26,844 nt of DNA from a virus, in the IMG/VR virus record IMGVR_UViG_3300048126_000291, positions 1 through 26,844 of that record; one strand, 5' to 3'. Of the stretch, positions 7,422 to 15,175 are shown piece after piece (the first letter of the stretch is position 1; every line of letters starts with the position of its first letter). A program made the translations under genes and the position numbers. The notes beneath the pieces were generated by a model. The model searched no databases and was not told the DNA's origin. It saw only the letters and a list, made by a program, of their open reading frames with translations.

Positions 7422-8005
7422 AACCAAAACAAAAACCACATTATGTGAACAATAAAGAATTCTCACACTCAGTTGTTGAATATGTGAGAACTGTAAATGA
7501 AGCTCAAAGCAAAGGAGAACGGCTACCTGTAGTAACTGATTATATTGCAACTTGCTTTTTAAAGATCGCACAAGGCTTGTCACACAAGGCTAATTTTATT
7601 CGCTATACATATCGCGAAGAGATGGTAATGGACGCGGTAGAAAACTGTTTAAAAGCAATTATGAACTATAATATTGATGCGGCTACACGTACTGGTAACC
7701 CAAATGCATTTGCATACTTTACACAGATTTGCTACTATGCTTTCTTACGTAGGCTAGCAAAAGAAAAGAAACAACAAGACATTAAATTTAAATATATAGA
7801 GAAAGCTGGTATTGAGGACTTTATTGTAAATAATGAAGGTGACACTCAGTCAAACTCAGTATCAAGAGCTTTTGTCGATCAATTAAGAGATCGTATTTCT
7901 GTTGTAAGATCAAAAGATGAGGTATTGAAAGATTTTGCAAAAGAAGAAAAGAAGAAAGATAAAGAACGAGCCGCTTCCGGCCTCGAATTATTCATGGGAA
8001 ATTAA
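7418..8005 (+). CDS. 55: Late-promoter sigma factor gp55
   Basis: The 195-residue product resembles T4 gp55 (185 residues). The N-terminal HYVNNKEF matches YNYVNNKEL of T4, and the middle (YREEMVMDAVENCLKAIMNYN, split here as YREEMVMDAVENC and LKAIMNYN, then NAFAYFTQICYYAFLRRLAKEKK) is the sigma region-2 homology. gp55 replaces host sigma70 and recognises TATAAATA boxes. The last residues, SGLELFMGN, form a short hydrophobic tail that corresponds in position to the T4 gp55 tail SLDFLYE that binds the gp45 clamp. A GGAG ribosome site lies about 10 nt upstream. Confidence 0.93.
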   Translation: MKPKQKPHYVNNKEFSHSVVEYVRTVNEAQSKGERLPVVTDYIATCFLKIAQGLSHKANFIRYTYREEMVMDAVENCLKAIMNYNIDAATRTGNPNAFAYFTQICYYAFLRRLAKEKKQQDIKFKYIEKAGIEDFIVNNEGDTQSNSVSRAFVDQLRDRISVVRSKDEVLKDFAKEEKKKDKERAASGLELFMGN

Positions 8006-8011
8006 TCATAA

Positions 8012-9073
8012 ATGAAAATTGCAGTCTTGAATGACACACACGCTGGTGTCAGAAATAGCTCAGACATATTTCTAAATTATCAAAAGAAGTTCTATAGCGA
8101 AGTATTCTTTCCATATTGTCAAGAGCATGGTATTACACAAATCTTGCATTTGGGTGATTACTATGATCATAGAAAGTTTATTAACTTCAAAACACAAAAT
8201 GAGAACAGAAAGATGTTCCTTGAACCTATGAAAGAACTAGGTATCACAATGGACATTATACCTGGCAATCATGATGTGTTCTATAAAAATACTAACAACT
8301 TATGTTCATTAAAAGAGTTGTTGGGTTACTATACATCAAACGTTAATATCATGATGAAGCCAACTACTATAGACTATGAAGGTCTTCGTATTGCTTGTAT
8401 TCCATGGATCAATAACGAAAACTATGATGAAACTATGAAATACCTTTCTAACTGTAATGCTGATTGGGTTGGATCTCATTTAGAATTACAAGGATTTGAA
8501 ATGATGCGCGGTGTAACAAACACTCATGGTATGACTAGAGAAACTTTTAAAAGGTTTGAGCTGGTTATGTCAGGTCATTTTCATACTAAATCAAGTCAAG
8601 ACAACATACATTATCTAGGCTCTCAATTCGAGTTTACATGGGCAGATGCTGGTGATCCTAAGTACTTCCATGTTATTGATACTGAAAAGAGAGAACTTAT
8701 CCCTATCAAAAATAATAACACCATTTTCAAAAAAGTGTTTTACAATGATGAGAAAGTGTGTTATAATAGCTATAATTGTAATGAACTTATAGATAAGTTT
8801 GTAAAGGTAGTTGTTGTGAGCAAAACGAATCATTTTATGTTTGATACGTTTATTGATCGTATTCAGAATATAGATCATCATGAGCTAAAGATTGCCGAAA
8901 CATTTGATGAGTTTATTGGTGAAAATGTAATGGACGAAAGTATCTCTGTTGAAGACACTACTGAGTTGTTAGACTCATATGTGGAAGCAGTAGATACAGA
9001 TTTAGATAAAGAGCGCATGAAAGGTCTTATGAGATCTTTATATGTTGAAGCTCAAAATAGTGAGGTACTATGA
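8012..9073 (+). CDS. 47: Recombination endonuclease subunit gp47 (Mre11-like)
   Basis: This 353-residue calcineurin-like phosphoesterase has the metal-binding motifs in order: D8 and H10 in NDTHAG, D49 in HLGDYYDH, N86-H87 in IPGNHDVF, a GSHLE motif near residue 150 and H189/H191 in SGHFHTK. With gp46 it forms the phage counterpart of Mre11-Rad50/SbcCD, resecting DNA ends for recombination-dependent replication and degrading host DNA. T4 gp47 is 339 residues. It overlaps gp46 by four bases (ATGA) and carries an internal promoter at 8739-8767. The ribosome site is weak; this ATG gives the conserved N-terminal MKIAVLNDTHAG. Confidence 0.95.
   Translation: MKIAVLNDTHAGVRNSSDIFLNYQKKFYSEVFFPYCQEHGITQILHLGDYYDHRKFINFKTQNENRKMFLEPMKELGITMDIIPGNHDVFYKNTNNLCSLKELLGYYTSNVNIMMKPTTIDYEGLRIACIPWINNENYDETMKYLSNCNADWVGSHLELQGFEMMRGVTNTHGMTRETFKRFELVMSGHFHTKSSQDNIHYLGSQFEFTWADAGDPKYFHVIDTEKRELIPIKNNNTIFKKVFYNDEKVCYNSYNCNELIDKFVKVVVVSKTNHFMFDTFIDRIQNIDHHELKIAETFDEFIGENVMDESISVEDTTELLDSYVEAVDTDLDKERMKGLMRSLYVEAQNSEVL
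8739..8767 (+). promoter_or_regulatory. Sigma70-like promoter inside gp47, ahead of gp46
   Basis: TTTACA at 8739-8744, a 17-base spacer and TATAAT at 8762-8767 match the other promoters of this window, including the TG before the -10 and an upstream CAAAAAAGTG tract. It lies within the gp47 coding sequence about 300 bases before gp46, so it could raise gp46 and thyX expression independently of gp55 and gp47. Confidence 0.7.
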
Positions 9074-10785
9074 TTAAATTTCGGTCAGTAAAATGGAAGA
9101 ACTTTCTTTCAACCGGTAATAATGAAACTCTAATAGAATTGAATAGGTCTCCATCCACTCTGATTGTTGGTCAGAATGGTGCTGGTAAGAGTACATTACT
9201 AGATGCACTTTCCTTTGCTTTGTTTGGTAAACCACACCGAGCGATCTCTAAAAATCAGCTAGTCAATACTATAAACAAGAAGCACACTAATGTTGAAGTT
9301 GAGTTTGATGTGGGTGTTCATAAGTTTAAAATTGTCCGTGGTATTAATCCAGGGAAGTTTGAGATTTGGCAGAATGGTAAAATGATTAATCAATCATCTA
9401 CTGCTCGTGACTATCAGAAGTTCCTTGAGACTAACATATTGAAATTAAACCATAAATCGTTTCATCAAATAGTAGTCCTTGGTTCATCATCCTTTATTCC
9501 ATTTATGCAGTTAAACTCTGGTAACCGTAGAGATGTTATTGAAGATCTATTAGACATTCAAGTATTCTCAAAGATGAATAGTATTCTTAAAGATCGTATC
9601 TCAAAAACACGTGAAGAGATAAATGATGCAAATTATCGTCTTGAGTTGGCTAAAGAGAAAATCAATATGCAAAGGAAGTATATTAGGGATATAACTGAGA
9701 TTAATGATGAAGTAATACGCGAAAAGGGAGTTCTGATTGAGCAGAACAAAAGTGAATGGGTATTCTTACAATCAGGTAACTCAGACTTATCTGAGCAAAT
9801 AGAGAAAAAAGAAAAGCCTCTAATGGTTAGTCTATCAACACTTCATGACAAAAAACAATCCCTTTTATCCTATTCAGCTCAATTTAAACAACAAATGCAG
9901 GGTGTAGTCAAGGATGCAAAGTTCTATGAGGACAATGAAAATTGCCCTACTTGTCAACAAACAATAAAAGAAGATTTAAGGCAAAATAAGCTTAAAAGTG
10001 CTAAAAGTAAAGCTAAAGAATTACAAGGCGCAATGGACAAAGTCAATACACAAGGTAACGAGGTAGAAACTTCTATAAGTGATGTCAATACACAGTTACA
10101 AGAAGTGCGTGATATGCAATCAACAATTAATGCCAACAATATAGCTATTACAAGACTTCAAAAAGAAATCAATTCTTTAGAGACAGATATAAATAAACTT
10201 ACAGGCAGTGAAGGTGACTTAGGCGAAGCCAATAAAGACTTGGCCGATGTTATTTCTGAACGTGATACTCTTGGTGAACTTAAGCTTAGGCTTATGGAAG
10301 AAAAGAGTTATGCAGATGGAGCTGCCGAAATGCTAAAAGATACTGGCATTAAGACAAAAGTAATTAAACAGTATCTTCCAGTCATGAACAAGTTGGTTAA
10401 CCAATACCTACAGGTTCTTGATTTCTTTGTTTCGTTTAATCTCGATGAAAATTTCAACGAGGTGATTAAGTCAAGACATCGTGATGCATTTAACTATGCA
10501 TCATTTTCTGAAGGTGAAAAACAAAGAATCGATTTATCATTGTTATTCACATGGAGGCAAATTGCAAAGATGAAAAACTCTACATCAACAAATCTTTTGA
10601 TTCTTGATGAGACTTTTGACTCTTCGCTAGATCATGATGGTATTGACAACTTGATGAAGATTCTTGGAACATTAGAAGATGACAGTAATGTATTCGTTAT
10701 ATCACATAAAGGTGATTTGCTGGACGGTAAGTTCAGATCCAAGATTGAATTCGTTAAAGAACATAACTTTTCAAAGGTAGCGTAA
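9070..10785 (+). CDS. 46: Recombination endonuclease subunit gp46 (Rad50-like ATPase)
   Basis: This 571-residue SMC/Rad50-type ATPase has Walker A GQNGAGKST at residues 34-42, a long coiled coil split near the middle by the zinc-hook motif CPTC (about residues 292-295), the ABC signature FSEGEKQRIDLS near 479 and Walker B LLILDETFD near 509-517. It pairs with gp47 to resect DNA ends. The length is close to T4 gp46 (560). It overlaps gp47 at its start and thyX at its stop (TAATG), so the three genes form one translational unit. Confidence 0.96.
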   Translation: MIKFRSVKWKNFLSTGNNETLIELNRSPSTLIVGQNGAGKSTLLDALSFALFGKPHRAISKNQLVNTINKKHTNVEVEFDVGVHKFKIVRGINPGKFEIWQNGKMINQSSTARDYQKFLETNILKLNHKSFHQIVVLGSSSFIPFMQLNSGNRRDVIEDLLDIQVFSKMNSILKDRISKTREEINDANYRLELAKEKINMQRKYIRDITEINDEVIREKGVLIEQNKSEWVFLQSGNSDLSEQIEKKEKPLMVSLSTLHDKKQSLLSYSAQFKQQMQGVVKDAKFYEDNENCPTCQQTIKEDLRQNKLKSAKSKAKELQGAMDKVNTQGNEVETSISDVNTQLQEVRDMQSTINANNIAITRLQKEINSLETDINKLTGSEGDLGEANKDLADVISERDTLGELKLRLMEEKSYADGAAEMLKDTGIKTKVIKQYLPVMNKLVNQYLQVLDFFVSFNLDENFNEVIKSRHRDAFNYASFSEGEKQRIDLSLLFTWRQIAKMKNSTSTNLLILDETFDSSLDHDGIDNLMKILGTLEDDSNVFVISHKGDLLDGKFRSKIEFVKEHNFSKVA

Positions 10786-11486
10786 TGCAAGTAAAATTAG
10801 TAAGTCATTCAGTTCCAACTGAAGAATATCGTATTCAAGGAATTGAAGATACTCAAGACCTAGTAGCATACACAGCCCGTGTATCTAATCCAGGCAATCA
10901 AACAAATAAACAAACAGCTGATAAACTTATAAAGTATCTAATGAAGAATGACCATTGGTCTCCATTAGAAATGGCTAGTGCTTGTTTGGAAATAACTACA
11001 ACCCGTGATATTGCTAGACAAATCTTAAGGCATCGTTCATTCTCATTCCAAGAGTTTTCTCAACGATATGCTAATCCAGATAAAGAACTAGCTGGAGCAT
11101 TTGTAACTCGTGAAACACGATTGCAAGATCCAAAGAATAGACAAAATTCTATTGAGATAGAAAAAGACCCTAATATACAATTAAATGCTGCTCAGCAAGA
11201 ATTAGTAACTGACTGGCAACGAAGACAGCATTCTGTTACTAATGCAGCTAAAACTGCATATGAATGGGCCATTGAAAATGGTATTGCTAAAGAACAAGCT
11301 AGAGCAGTTTTACCAGAAGGTATGACTATTTCTAGAATGTATATGAATGGAACTCTAAGATCGTGGGCCCATTTCATTAACCTACGATCGGGGAATGGAA
11401 CACAAAAGGAATGCATGGAAGTAGCAAAAGCAGCAGCAAAAGCACTAGAACCAATATTTCCGATGATAACAGACTTCGTGAAGTAA
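10785..11486 (+). CDS. thyX: FAD-dependent thymidylate synthase ThyX
   Basis: This 233-residue protein carries the ThyX signature RHRX7S as RHRSFSFQEFS at residues 82-92, followed by QRYANP. ThyX makes dTMP from dUMP using methylenetetrahydrofolate and reduced FAD, and is unrelated to the ThyA-type enzyme (td) of T4. Marine T4-like phages often carry ThyX. C-terminal motifs (ARAVLPEGM, NLRSGNGTQ) that form the nucleotide site are present, so it looks intact. The ATG overlaps the gp46 stop. It would provide thymidine nucleotides for replication of this AT-rich genome. Confidence 0.95.
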   Translation: MQVKLVSHSVPTEEYRIQGIEDTQDLVAYTARVSNPGNQTNKQTADKLIKYLMKNDHWSPLEMASACLEITTTRDIARQILRHRSFSFQEFSQRYANPDKELAGAFVTRETRLQDPKNRQNSIEIEKDPNIQLNAAQQELVTDWQRRQHSVTNAAKTAYEWAIENGIAKEQARAVLPEGMTISRMYMNGTLRSWAHFINLRSGNGTQKECMEVAKAAAKALEPIFPMITDFVK

Positions 11487-11572
11487 CATATACTCAAAGA
11501 GACTGGGACCGAACTGTAGGTTGGGGCTCAGTCCCTGAGAAATATAAATTGAAAAAAAGTGAAAAAAAGTGA
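11411..11572 (+). CDS. Possible small protein overlapping the thyX 3' end
   Basis: A 53-codon frame starts inside thyX in another frame and continues into the region thought intergenic. Beyond the thyX stop it reads YTQRDWDRTVGWGSVPEKY before a lysine-rich tail, a composition that looks like real protein and explains the otherwise unassigned GC-richer patch at 11495-11540. AAAGGA lies immediately before the ATG, too close to be an ideal ribosome site, and the N-terminal part (MHGSSKSSSK) may only be a shadow of thyX. Its tail runs into the A-tract of the next promoter. I do not recognise the family. Confidence 0.4.
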   Translation: MHGSSKSSSKSTRTNISDDNRLREVTYTQRDWDRTVGWGSVPEKYKLKKSEKK

Positions 11573-11581
11573 AAATAATCC

Positions 11582-11610
11582 TTTACAATTACGCAAAAGT
11601 GTGATAGAAT
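11582..11610 (+). promoter_or_regulatory. Sigma70-like promoter for the VWA gene
   Basis: TTTACA at 11582-11587, 17 bases, TAGAAT at 11605-11610 with TG at 11602-11603. Only the third base of the -10 departs from the consensus of the set. Two GTGAAAA repeats form an A-rich tract directly upstream. Confidence 0.8.
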
Positions 11611-11619
11611 ATACATAAT

Positions 11620-11638
11620 GGAAAATTAAATGTTTTCC
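11620..11638 (+). promoter_or_regulatory. 5' hairpin in the VWA gene leader
   Basis: GGAAAA (11620-11625) and TTTTCC (11633-11638) form a perfect 6-bp stem with a 7-base loop. It begins within about five bases of the expected transcript start, so it would cap the mRNA 5' end, perhaps protecting it from decay. No T-run follows, so it is not a terminator. Confidence 0.45.
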
Positions 11639-11661
11639 GTTATATGGAAGGAGACTAAATA

Positions 11662-13839
11662 ATGATTGGAAGTAACTCAAAATCGATTCTAGCTAGGCTA
11701 CTAGCGAAAGAGAATGTAGAGGTAATTCATGGTAATTACAAAACTGCATTCTTTGATGTTGAAAGACGTGTATTAGGTTTACCATTATGGGATAACCTAC
11801 CTGATGTCTATGACCTATTGGTTGGACATGAGGTTGGCCACGCTCTTGAAACCCCACCTGAAGGCTGGCACGATGCAGAGGTAGAAATACCTGGTTGCCC
11901 TCGTAGTTATCTGAATGTTGTTGAGGATGTAAGAATCGAGAAAAAGATACAACGTCGTTATCCTGGTCTTGTCTCTTGCTTTAAAAGAGGCTATCAAAAA
12001 TTATATGATGATGATTTCTTTGGTGTTAATCAAATACCAGAGTTAACCTCTAGTTATGTAAACTTGATTGATAGAATTAATCTAAAGGCTAAACTAAGAG
12101 ATCTTGTACAAGTTGAATTTACTTCAGTTGAACAACCTCTTGTTGATGAAGTCTTTGCTGTGGAAACATGGGAAGATGTGCTTGAAGCCTGTAAAAAGCT
12201 TTATGCATATGCGTTAGAAAATTCAGTCCAGCAGTCTCCTTCCATACCTAATTTCGATAGTAAAATGGAGAGTAATAACAATAATGAAGATCAAGCAGAA
12301 ATGGATCCAACTGCTGACCAGAATGAGACTAGCTCTTCTGAATCTAGAAGCATGGATGATACTTCGGAAAGCCAAGAGGAAACTACACAAAGCGCACCTA
12401 CTTCGAATGAAGAAAATGAAGAAGAAGATACGAGTACAGTAGAAGAATCTAAAGAAGAATCTAACCAAATTAATTCTGAAGGTGGTAAGGATTATGAGCA
12501 AACTCCTTTTGATCCAGCTGAATCTGTAACCGATAAAGCTTTTCGTGATAATGAGCATAAGCTTATTAGTAAAGGAAAAAACGAAAATCCAGTTCGTGTT
12601 ACTAATGGGTTTAGCAATAAACAAATCAAAGATATGATTATTGACTTTGATACTATTCAAAAAGCTAGAAGTGAGCTATTTGATGAAAAACGTAGAGGTA
12701 TGACATCAGATAAGTATTATAATGATTTTATCAATGACAATAAAAAAATAGTTCAAGTTATGTCTAAAGAGTTTGAAATGCGTAAAGCAGCTTGGAGAAC
12801 AGTAAGGGCTCAAACAGCAAGATCTGGATCACTTGATGTAAACAAATTGTATGCATATAAGTACACAGATGATATTTTCAAGCGTATGACTAATTTGCCA
12901 GATGCTAAAAACCATGGTATGTTTATGATGGTTGATTATTCTGGGTCAATGTCACATACTCTTGGATCAGTTATCAAACAAGTATGTGTGCTTTCAATGT
13001 TTTGTAAAAAAGTAAACATTCCATTTGAAGTTTATGGATTTACATCACGTAGTCGTAGAAACGATATTGATATTGAAACAGTACCTTTTGGTAATATCTA
13101 TCATGGCGATGTTAGACTTATGCATCTTCTTTCTTCTTCTATGAATAAAATTGATCAAGAAAAAGCTTTGAAAGGTTTAATCACAAACTCATTTCGTTTA
13201 AACTATAATATATGGCCAACACAATCAACAGCAGAAGACTTGGGTGGTACACCTTTAAATGAAGCTCTTATTGCTGCACCTCTGCTTATTAAAGAGTTTG
13301 CTGCAAAGTACAATATTGAAAAGACTAACTTCATAATTCTTACTGATGGATGTGGTGGAAGCATGAATGTAAGGCGTCACGAAAAAGAAGAAGATATTGG
13401 ATATAGAAGTGGTGGAGTTGCTGTAAACGTTCAAGGTAGGTCAGTTAAAGCTTTTGGAGAACATAAGGATCTTACAGAAGCTCTTTTAAAGAATATGAAA
13501 AACTACTGTTCTTCAGTAACAGGATACTTTCTAGCAAACGGCCGACATGATTTTAATTACGCTGTTGGTGGAGTTAGACCTGACATATCATATAACGATA
13601 GTAATAAATTACGTAGAGAGTTTCTAAGAAACAAGTTTTCTTCATTTGATAATGTTGGTGGATATGACAGATTCTTTATTCTTCGTAATGATAGAAAGTC
13701 ATTAGACACATCAACTGATGATTTTGAAGTTCGTGATGGAGCAAAGAAAGGTGAAATATCTAGAGCTTTTAGAAAGCATAGTGCATCCAAAAAAGCAAAT
13801 AGAACATTGGCAGTTAAGTTCGCCGAGACGGTCGCATAG
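11662..13839 (+). CDS. CobT-like VWA protein with N-terminal HExxH metalloprotease-like domain
   Basis: This 725-residue protein has three parts. The N-terminal domain has GHEVGHAL (H56, E57, H60) and a downstream NVVED (E88), the layout of gluzincin zinc peptidases. Residues about 200-290 form an acidic, serine-rich linker of low complexity. The C-terminal half is a von Willebrand A domain with a complete MIDAS: DYSGS (D425, S427, S429), a threonine in LGGTPLNEAL and an aspartate in ILTDGCGG. The MoxR-type AAA+ ATPase gene follows after a tRNA, so the pair resembles CobS-CobT, NorQ-NorD and CbbQ-CbbO, in which the VWA protein links the ATPase to a client. No cobalt chelatase CobN is seen, so a role in cobalamin synthesis is unlikely. 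It ends inside the tRNA gene. Confidence 0.85.
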   Translation: MIGSNSKSILARLLAKENVEVIHGNYKTAFFDVERRVLGLPLWDNLPDVYDLLVGHEVGHALETPPEGWHDAEVEIPGCPRSYLNVVEDVRIEKKIQRRYPGLVSCFKRGYQKLYDDDFFGVNQIPELTSSYVNLIDRINLKAKLRDLVQVEFTSVEQPLVDEVFAVETWEDVLEACKKLYAYALENSVQQSPSIPNFDSKMESNNNNEDQAEMDPTADQNETSSSESRSMDDTSESQEETTQSAPTSNEENEEEDTSTVEESKEESNQINSEGGKDYEQTPFDPAESVTDKAFRDNEHKLISKGKNENPVRVTNGFSNKQIKDMIIDFDTIQKARSELFDEKRRGMTSDKYYNDFINDNKKIVQVMSKEFEMRKAAWRTVRAQTARSGSLDVNKLYAYKYTDDIFKRMTNLPDAKNHGMFMMVDYSGSMSHTLGSVIKQVCVLSMFCKKVNIPFEVYGFTSRSRRNDIDIETVPFGNIYHGDVRLMHLLSSSMNKIDQEKALKGLITNSFRLNYNIWPTQSTAEDLGGTPLNEALIAAPLLIKEFAAKYNIEKTNFIILTDGCGGSMNVRRHEKEEDIGYRSGGVAVNVQGRSVKAFGEHKDLTEALLKNMKNYCSSVTGYFLANGRHDFNYAVGGVRPDISYNDSNKLRREFLRNKFSSFDNVGGYDRFFILRNDRKSLDTSTDDFEVRDGAKKGEISRAFRKHSASKKANRTLAVKFAETVA

Positions 13840-13906
13840 CTCAGCTGGATAGAGCGCTGGTCTACGAAACCAGAGGCCGGGAGTTCGAATCTCTCTGCGA
13901 CCACCA
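13830..13906 (+). tRNA. tRNA-Arg (anticodon ACG)
   Basis: The 77-nt cloverleaf is complete. GGTCGCA (13830-13836) pairs with TGCGACC (13896-13902), the D-arm begins TAGCTCAG, and the anticodon stem CTGGT/ACCAG encloses the loop CTACGAA with anticodon ACG. The T-arm contains GTTCGAATC, and discriminator A and CCA are encoded. After A-to-I editing at position 34 it reads CGU, CGC and CGA, and CGT is common in the genes of this window. The first ten bases overlap the 3' end of the VWA gene, whose TAG stop is formed by tRNA bases 8-10. Confidence 0.97.
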
Positions 13907-13936
13907 AAAAAAAGTGAAATAAATTGAAAATAATCC

Positions 13937-13965
13937 TTTACAATCCTCAAAAAGTATGATATAAT
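13937..13965 (+). promoter_or_regulatory. Sigma70-like promoter for the MoxR gene
   Basis: TTTACA at 13937-13942, 17 bases, TATAAT at 13960-13965 with extended TG. It starts 30 bases after the tRNA and shares the upstream GAAAATAATCC block with the promoter at 11582, so the VWA and MoxR genes have sister promoters. Confidence 0.88.
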
Positions 13966-13999
13966 ATACTTATAAAATGGAAATGACGGAGTTTATATT

Positions 14000-15175
14000 A
14001 TGAATACATTAACGTTCTCACAACGAGCCCTCCTTGAAAGAGTGGCTGAAACTTACCCTAACAAGGAAGAGTTTCGTAAACCTGAACTTAAGATTATTGC
14101 TGATCAAGTTGGTATCTCTCATAAAGATGTCGATAAGATCTTTAATCTTGGTCAGAAAGTACGCTATGGAGTGTACAATTTGCAAGCGGTAATTCTACCG
14201 TTTCAAAACAAACAACCTCAAATTAATACTAAGGAGTCGCCTAAAGTGCAAAACGTTCAATCTGTTATGAACGATGAAATCTTTGTACCAGAGCAAGATC
14301 CGTATTTCGTACGTTGGGGTCATTTTAGTGACGTTGAAGCTATCGTTGCTAGTAACTTATTCTATCCAGTCTATGTCACTGGTCTTTCAGGTAATGGTAA
14401 AACTATGATGGTTGAGCAGGCTTGTGCTAAAGCTAAAAAGCAATACCTAAGAGTTCAAATTACTCCTGAGACTGATGAAGATGATTTGATTGGTGGTTTT
14501 CGTTTGGTCAATGGTGAAACAGTTTTTGCCGAAGGTCCAGTTATTAAAGCTATGAAAACTGGTGCTCTTCTTCTTATTGATGAGTTAGATCGTGGATCAA
14601 ACAAAATTATGTGTCTTCAAGGTGTACTTGAAGGTAAGCCAGTTCTTATTAAAAAGACTGGTGAAATTGTAAAACCTGCTGAAGGTTTCAATGTTATTGC
14701 TACTGCAAATACAAAAGGTAAAGGATCAGAAGATGGTCGGTTTATCGCAGCTAATATTATTGATGAAGCTTTCCTTGAAAGGTTTACAATCACAATGGAA
14801 CAACCTTATCCTACTTCTGGTATTGAAAAGAAAATCATTAAGAAGCATATGGATAAGTTTAATAAAGTTGATGATGACTTTGCAGAAATGCTTACTATCT
14901 GGTCAGAAACTATTCGTAAGACTTTTGAAGATGGTGGTGTAGATGATCTTATCTCTACTCGTCGTCTATGTCATATTGTTCAAACATTCTCTATCTTTGG
15001 TGATCGTCAAAAAGCTATAGAGTTATGTGTTAACAGGTTTGATGTAGATACTAAAGAAGCTTTCATTGATCTATACCAAAAGGTAGATGGTACAACTAAT
15101 GTTGGCGAACCAGATCTAACAGATATACGTGCACAACATGATGCACTTAACGAAATAATTGAAGAGGTATCATAA
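14000..15175 (+). CDS. MoxR/CobS-like AAA+ ATPase
   Basis: This 391-residue protein has an N-terminal region of about 100 residues followed by a AAA+ core: Walker A GLSGNGKT at residues 128-135, Walker B LLLIDELDR around 190-198, sensor 1 VIATANTKG near 233 and an arginine-rich STRRLCH segment near 320. This matches the 'CobS' ATPase widely annotated in marine T4-like phages. CobS itself is the ATPase of aerobic cobaltochelatase, but MoxR ATPases with VWA partners act more broadly as remodelling chaperones. The partner VWA gene is just upstream. A GACGGAG ribosome site precedes ATG. The stop overlaps the next start (TAATG). Confidence 0.88.
   Translation: MNTLTFSQRALLERVAETYPNKEEFRKPELKIIADQVGISHKDVDKIFNLGQKVRYGVYNLQAVILPFQNKQPQINTKESPKVQNVQSVMNDEIFVPEQDPYFVRWGHFSDVEAIVASNLFYPVYVTGLSGNGKTMMVEQACAKAKKQYLRVQITPETDEDDLIGGFRLVNGETVFAEGPVIKAMKTGALLLIDELDRGSNKIMCLQGVLEGKPVLIKKTGEIVKPAEGFNVIATANTKGKGSEDGRFIAANIIDEAFLERFTITMEQPYPTSGIEKKIIKKHMDKFNKVDDDFAEMLTIWSETIRKTFEDGGVDDLISTRRLCHIVQTFSIFGDRQKAIELCVNRFDVDTKEAFIDLYQKVDGTTNVGEPDLTDIRAQHDALNEIIEEVS

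Noticed and set aside
11502-11540. GC-rich structured RNA after thyX
   Set aside because: Short stems are possible (GGGAC/GTCCC), but no terminator T-run or known RNA pattern is present; the candidate small frame explains the composition better.
11543-11550. TATAAATT as a late promoter
   Set aside because: It differs from TATAAATA at the last base and lies within the candidate small frame just upstream of a clear sigma70-like promoter.
12223-12660. Minus-strand 145-codon frame
   Set aside because: It lies opposite the acidic linker of the VWA gene, consists of Phe/Ile/Ser-rich low complexity and has no start signals.
13557-13907. Minus-strand 116-codon frame covering the tRNA
   Set aside because: Its N-terminus is the reverse complement of a tRNA, a common source of spurious proteins such as 'VAERFELPASGFVDQRS'.
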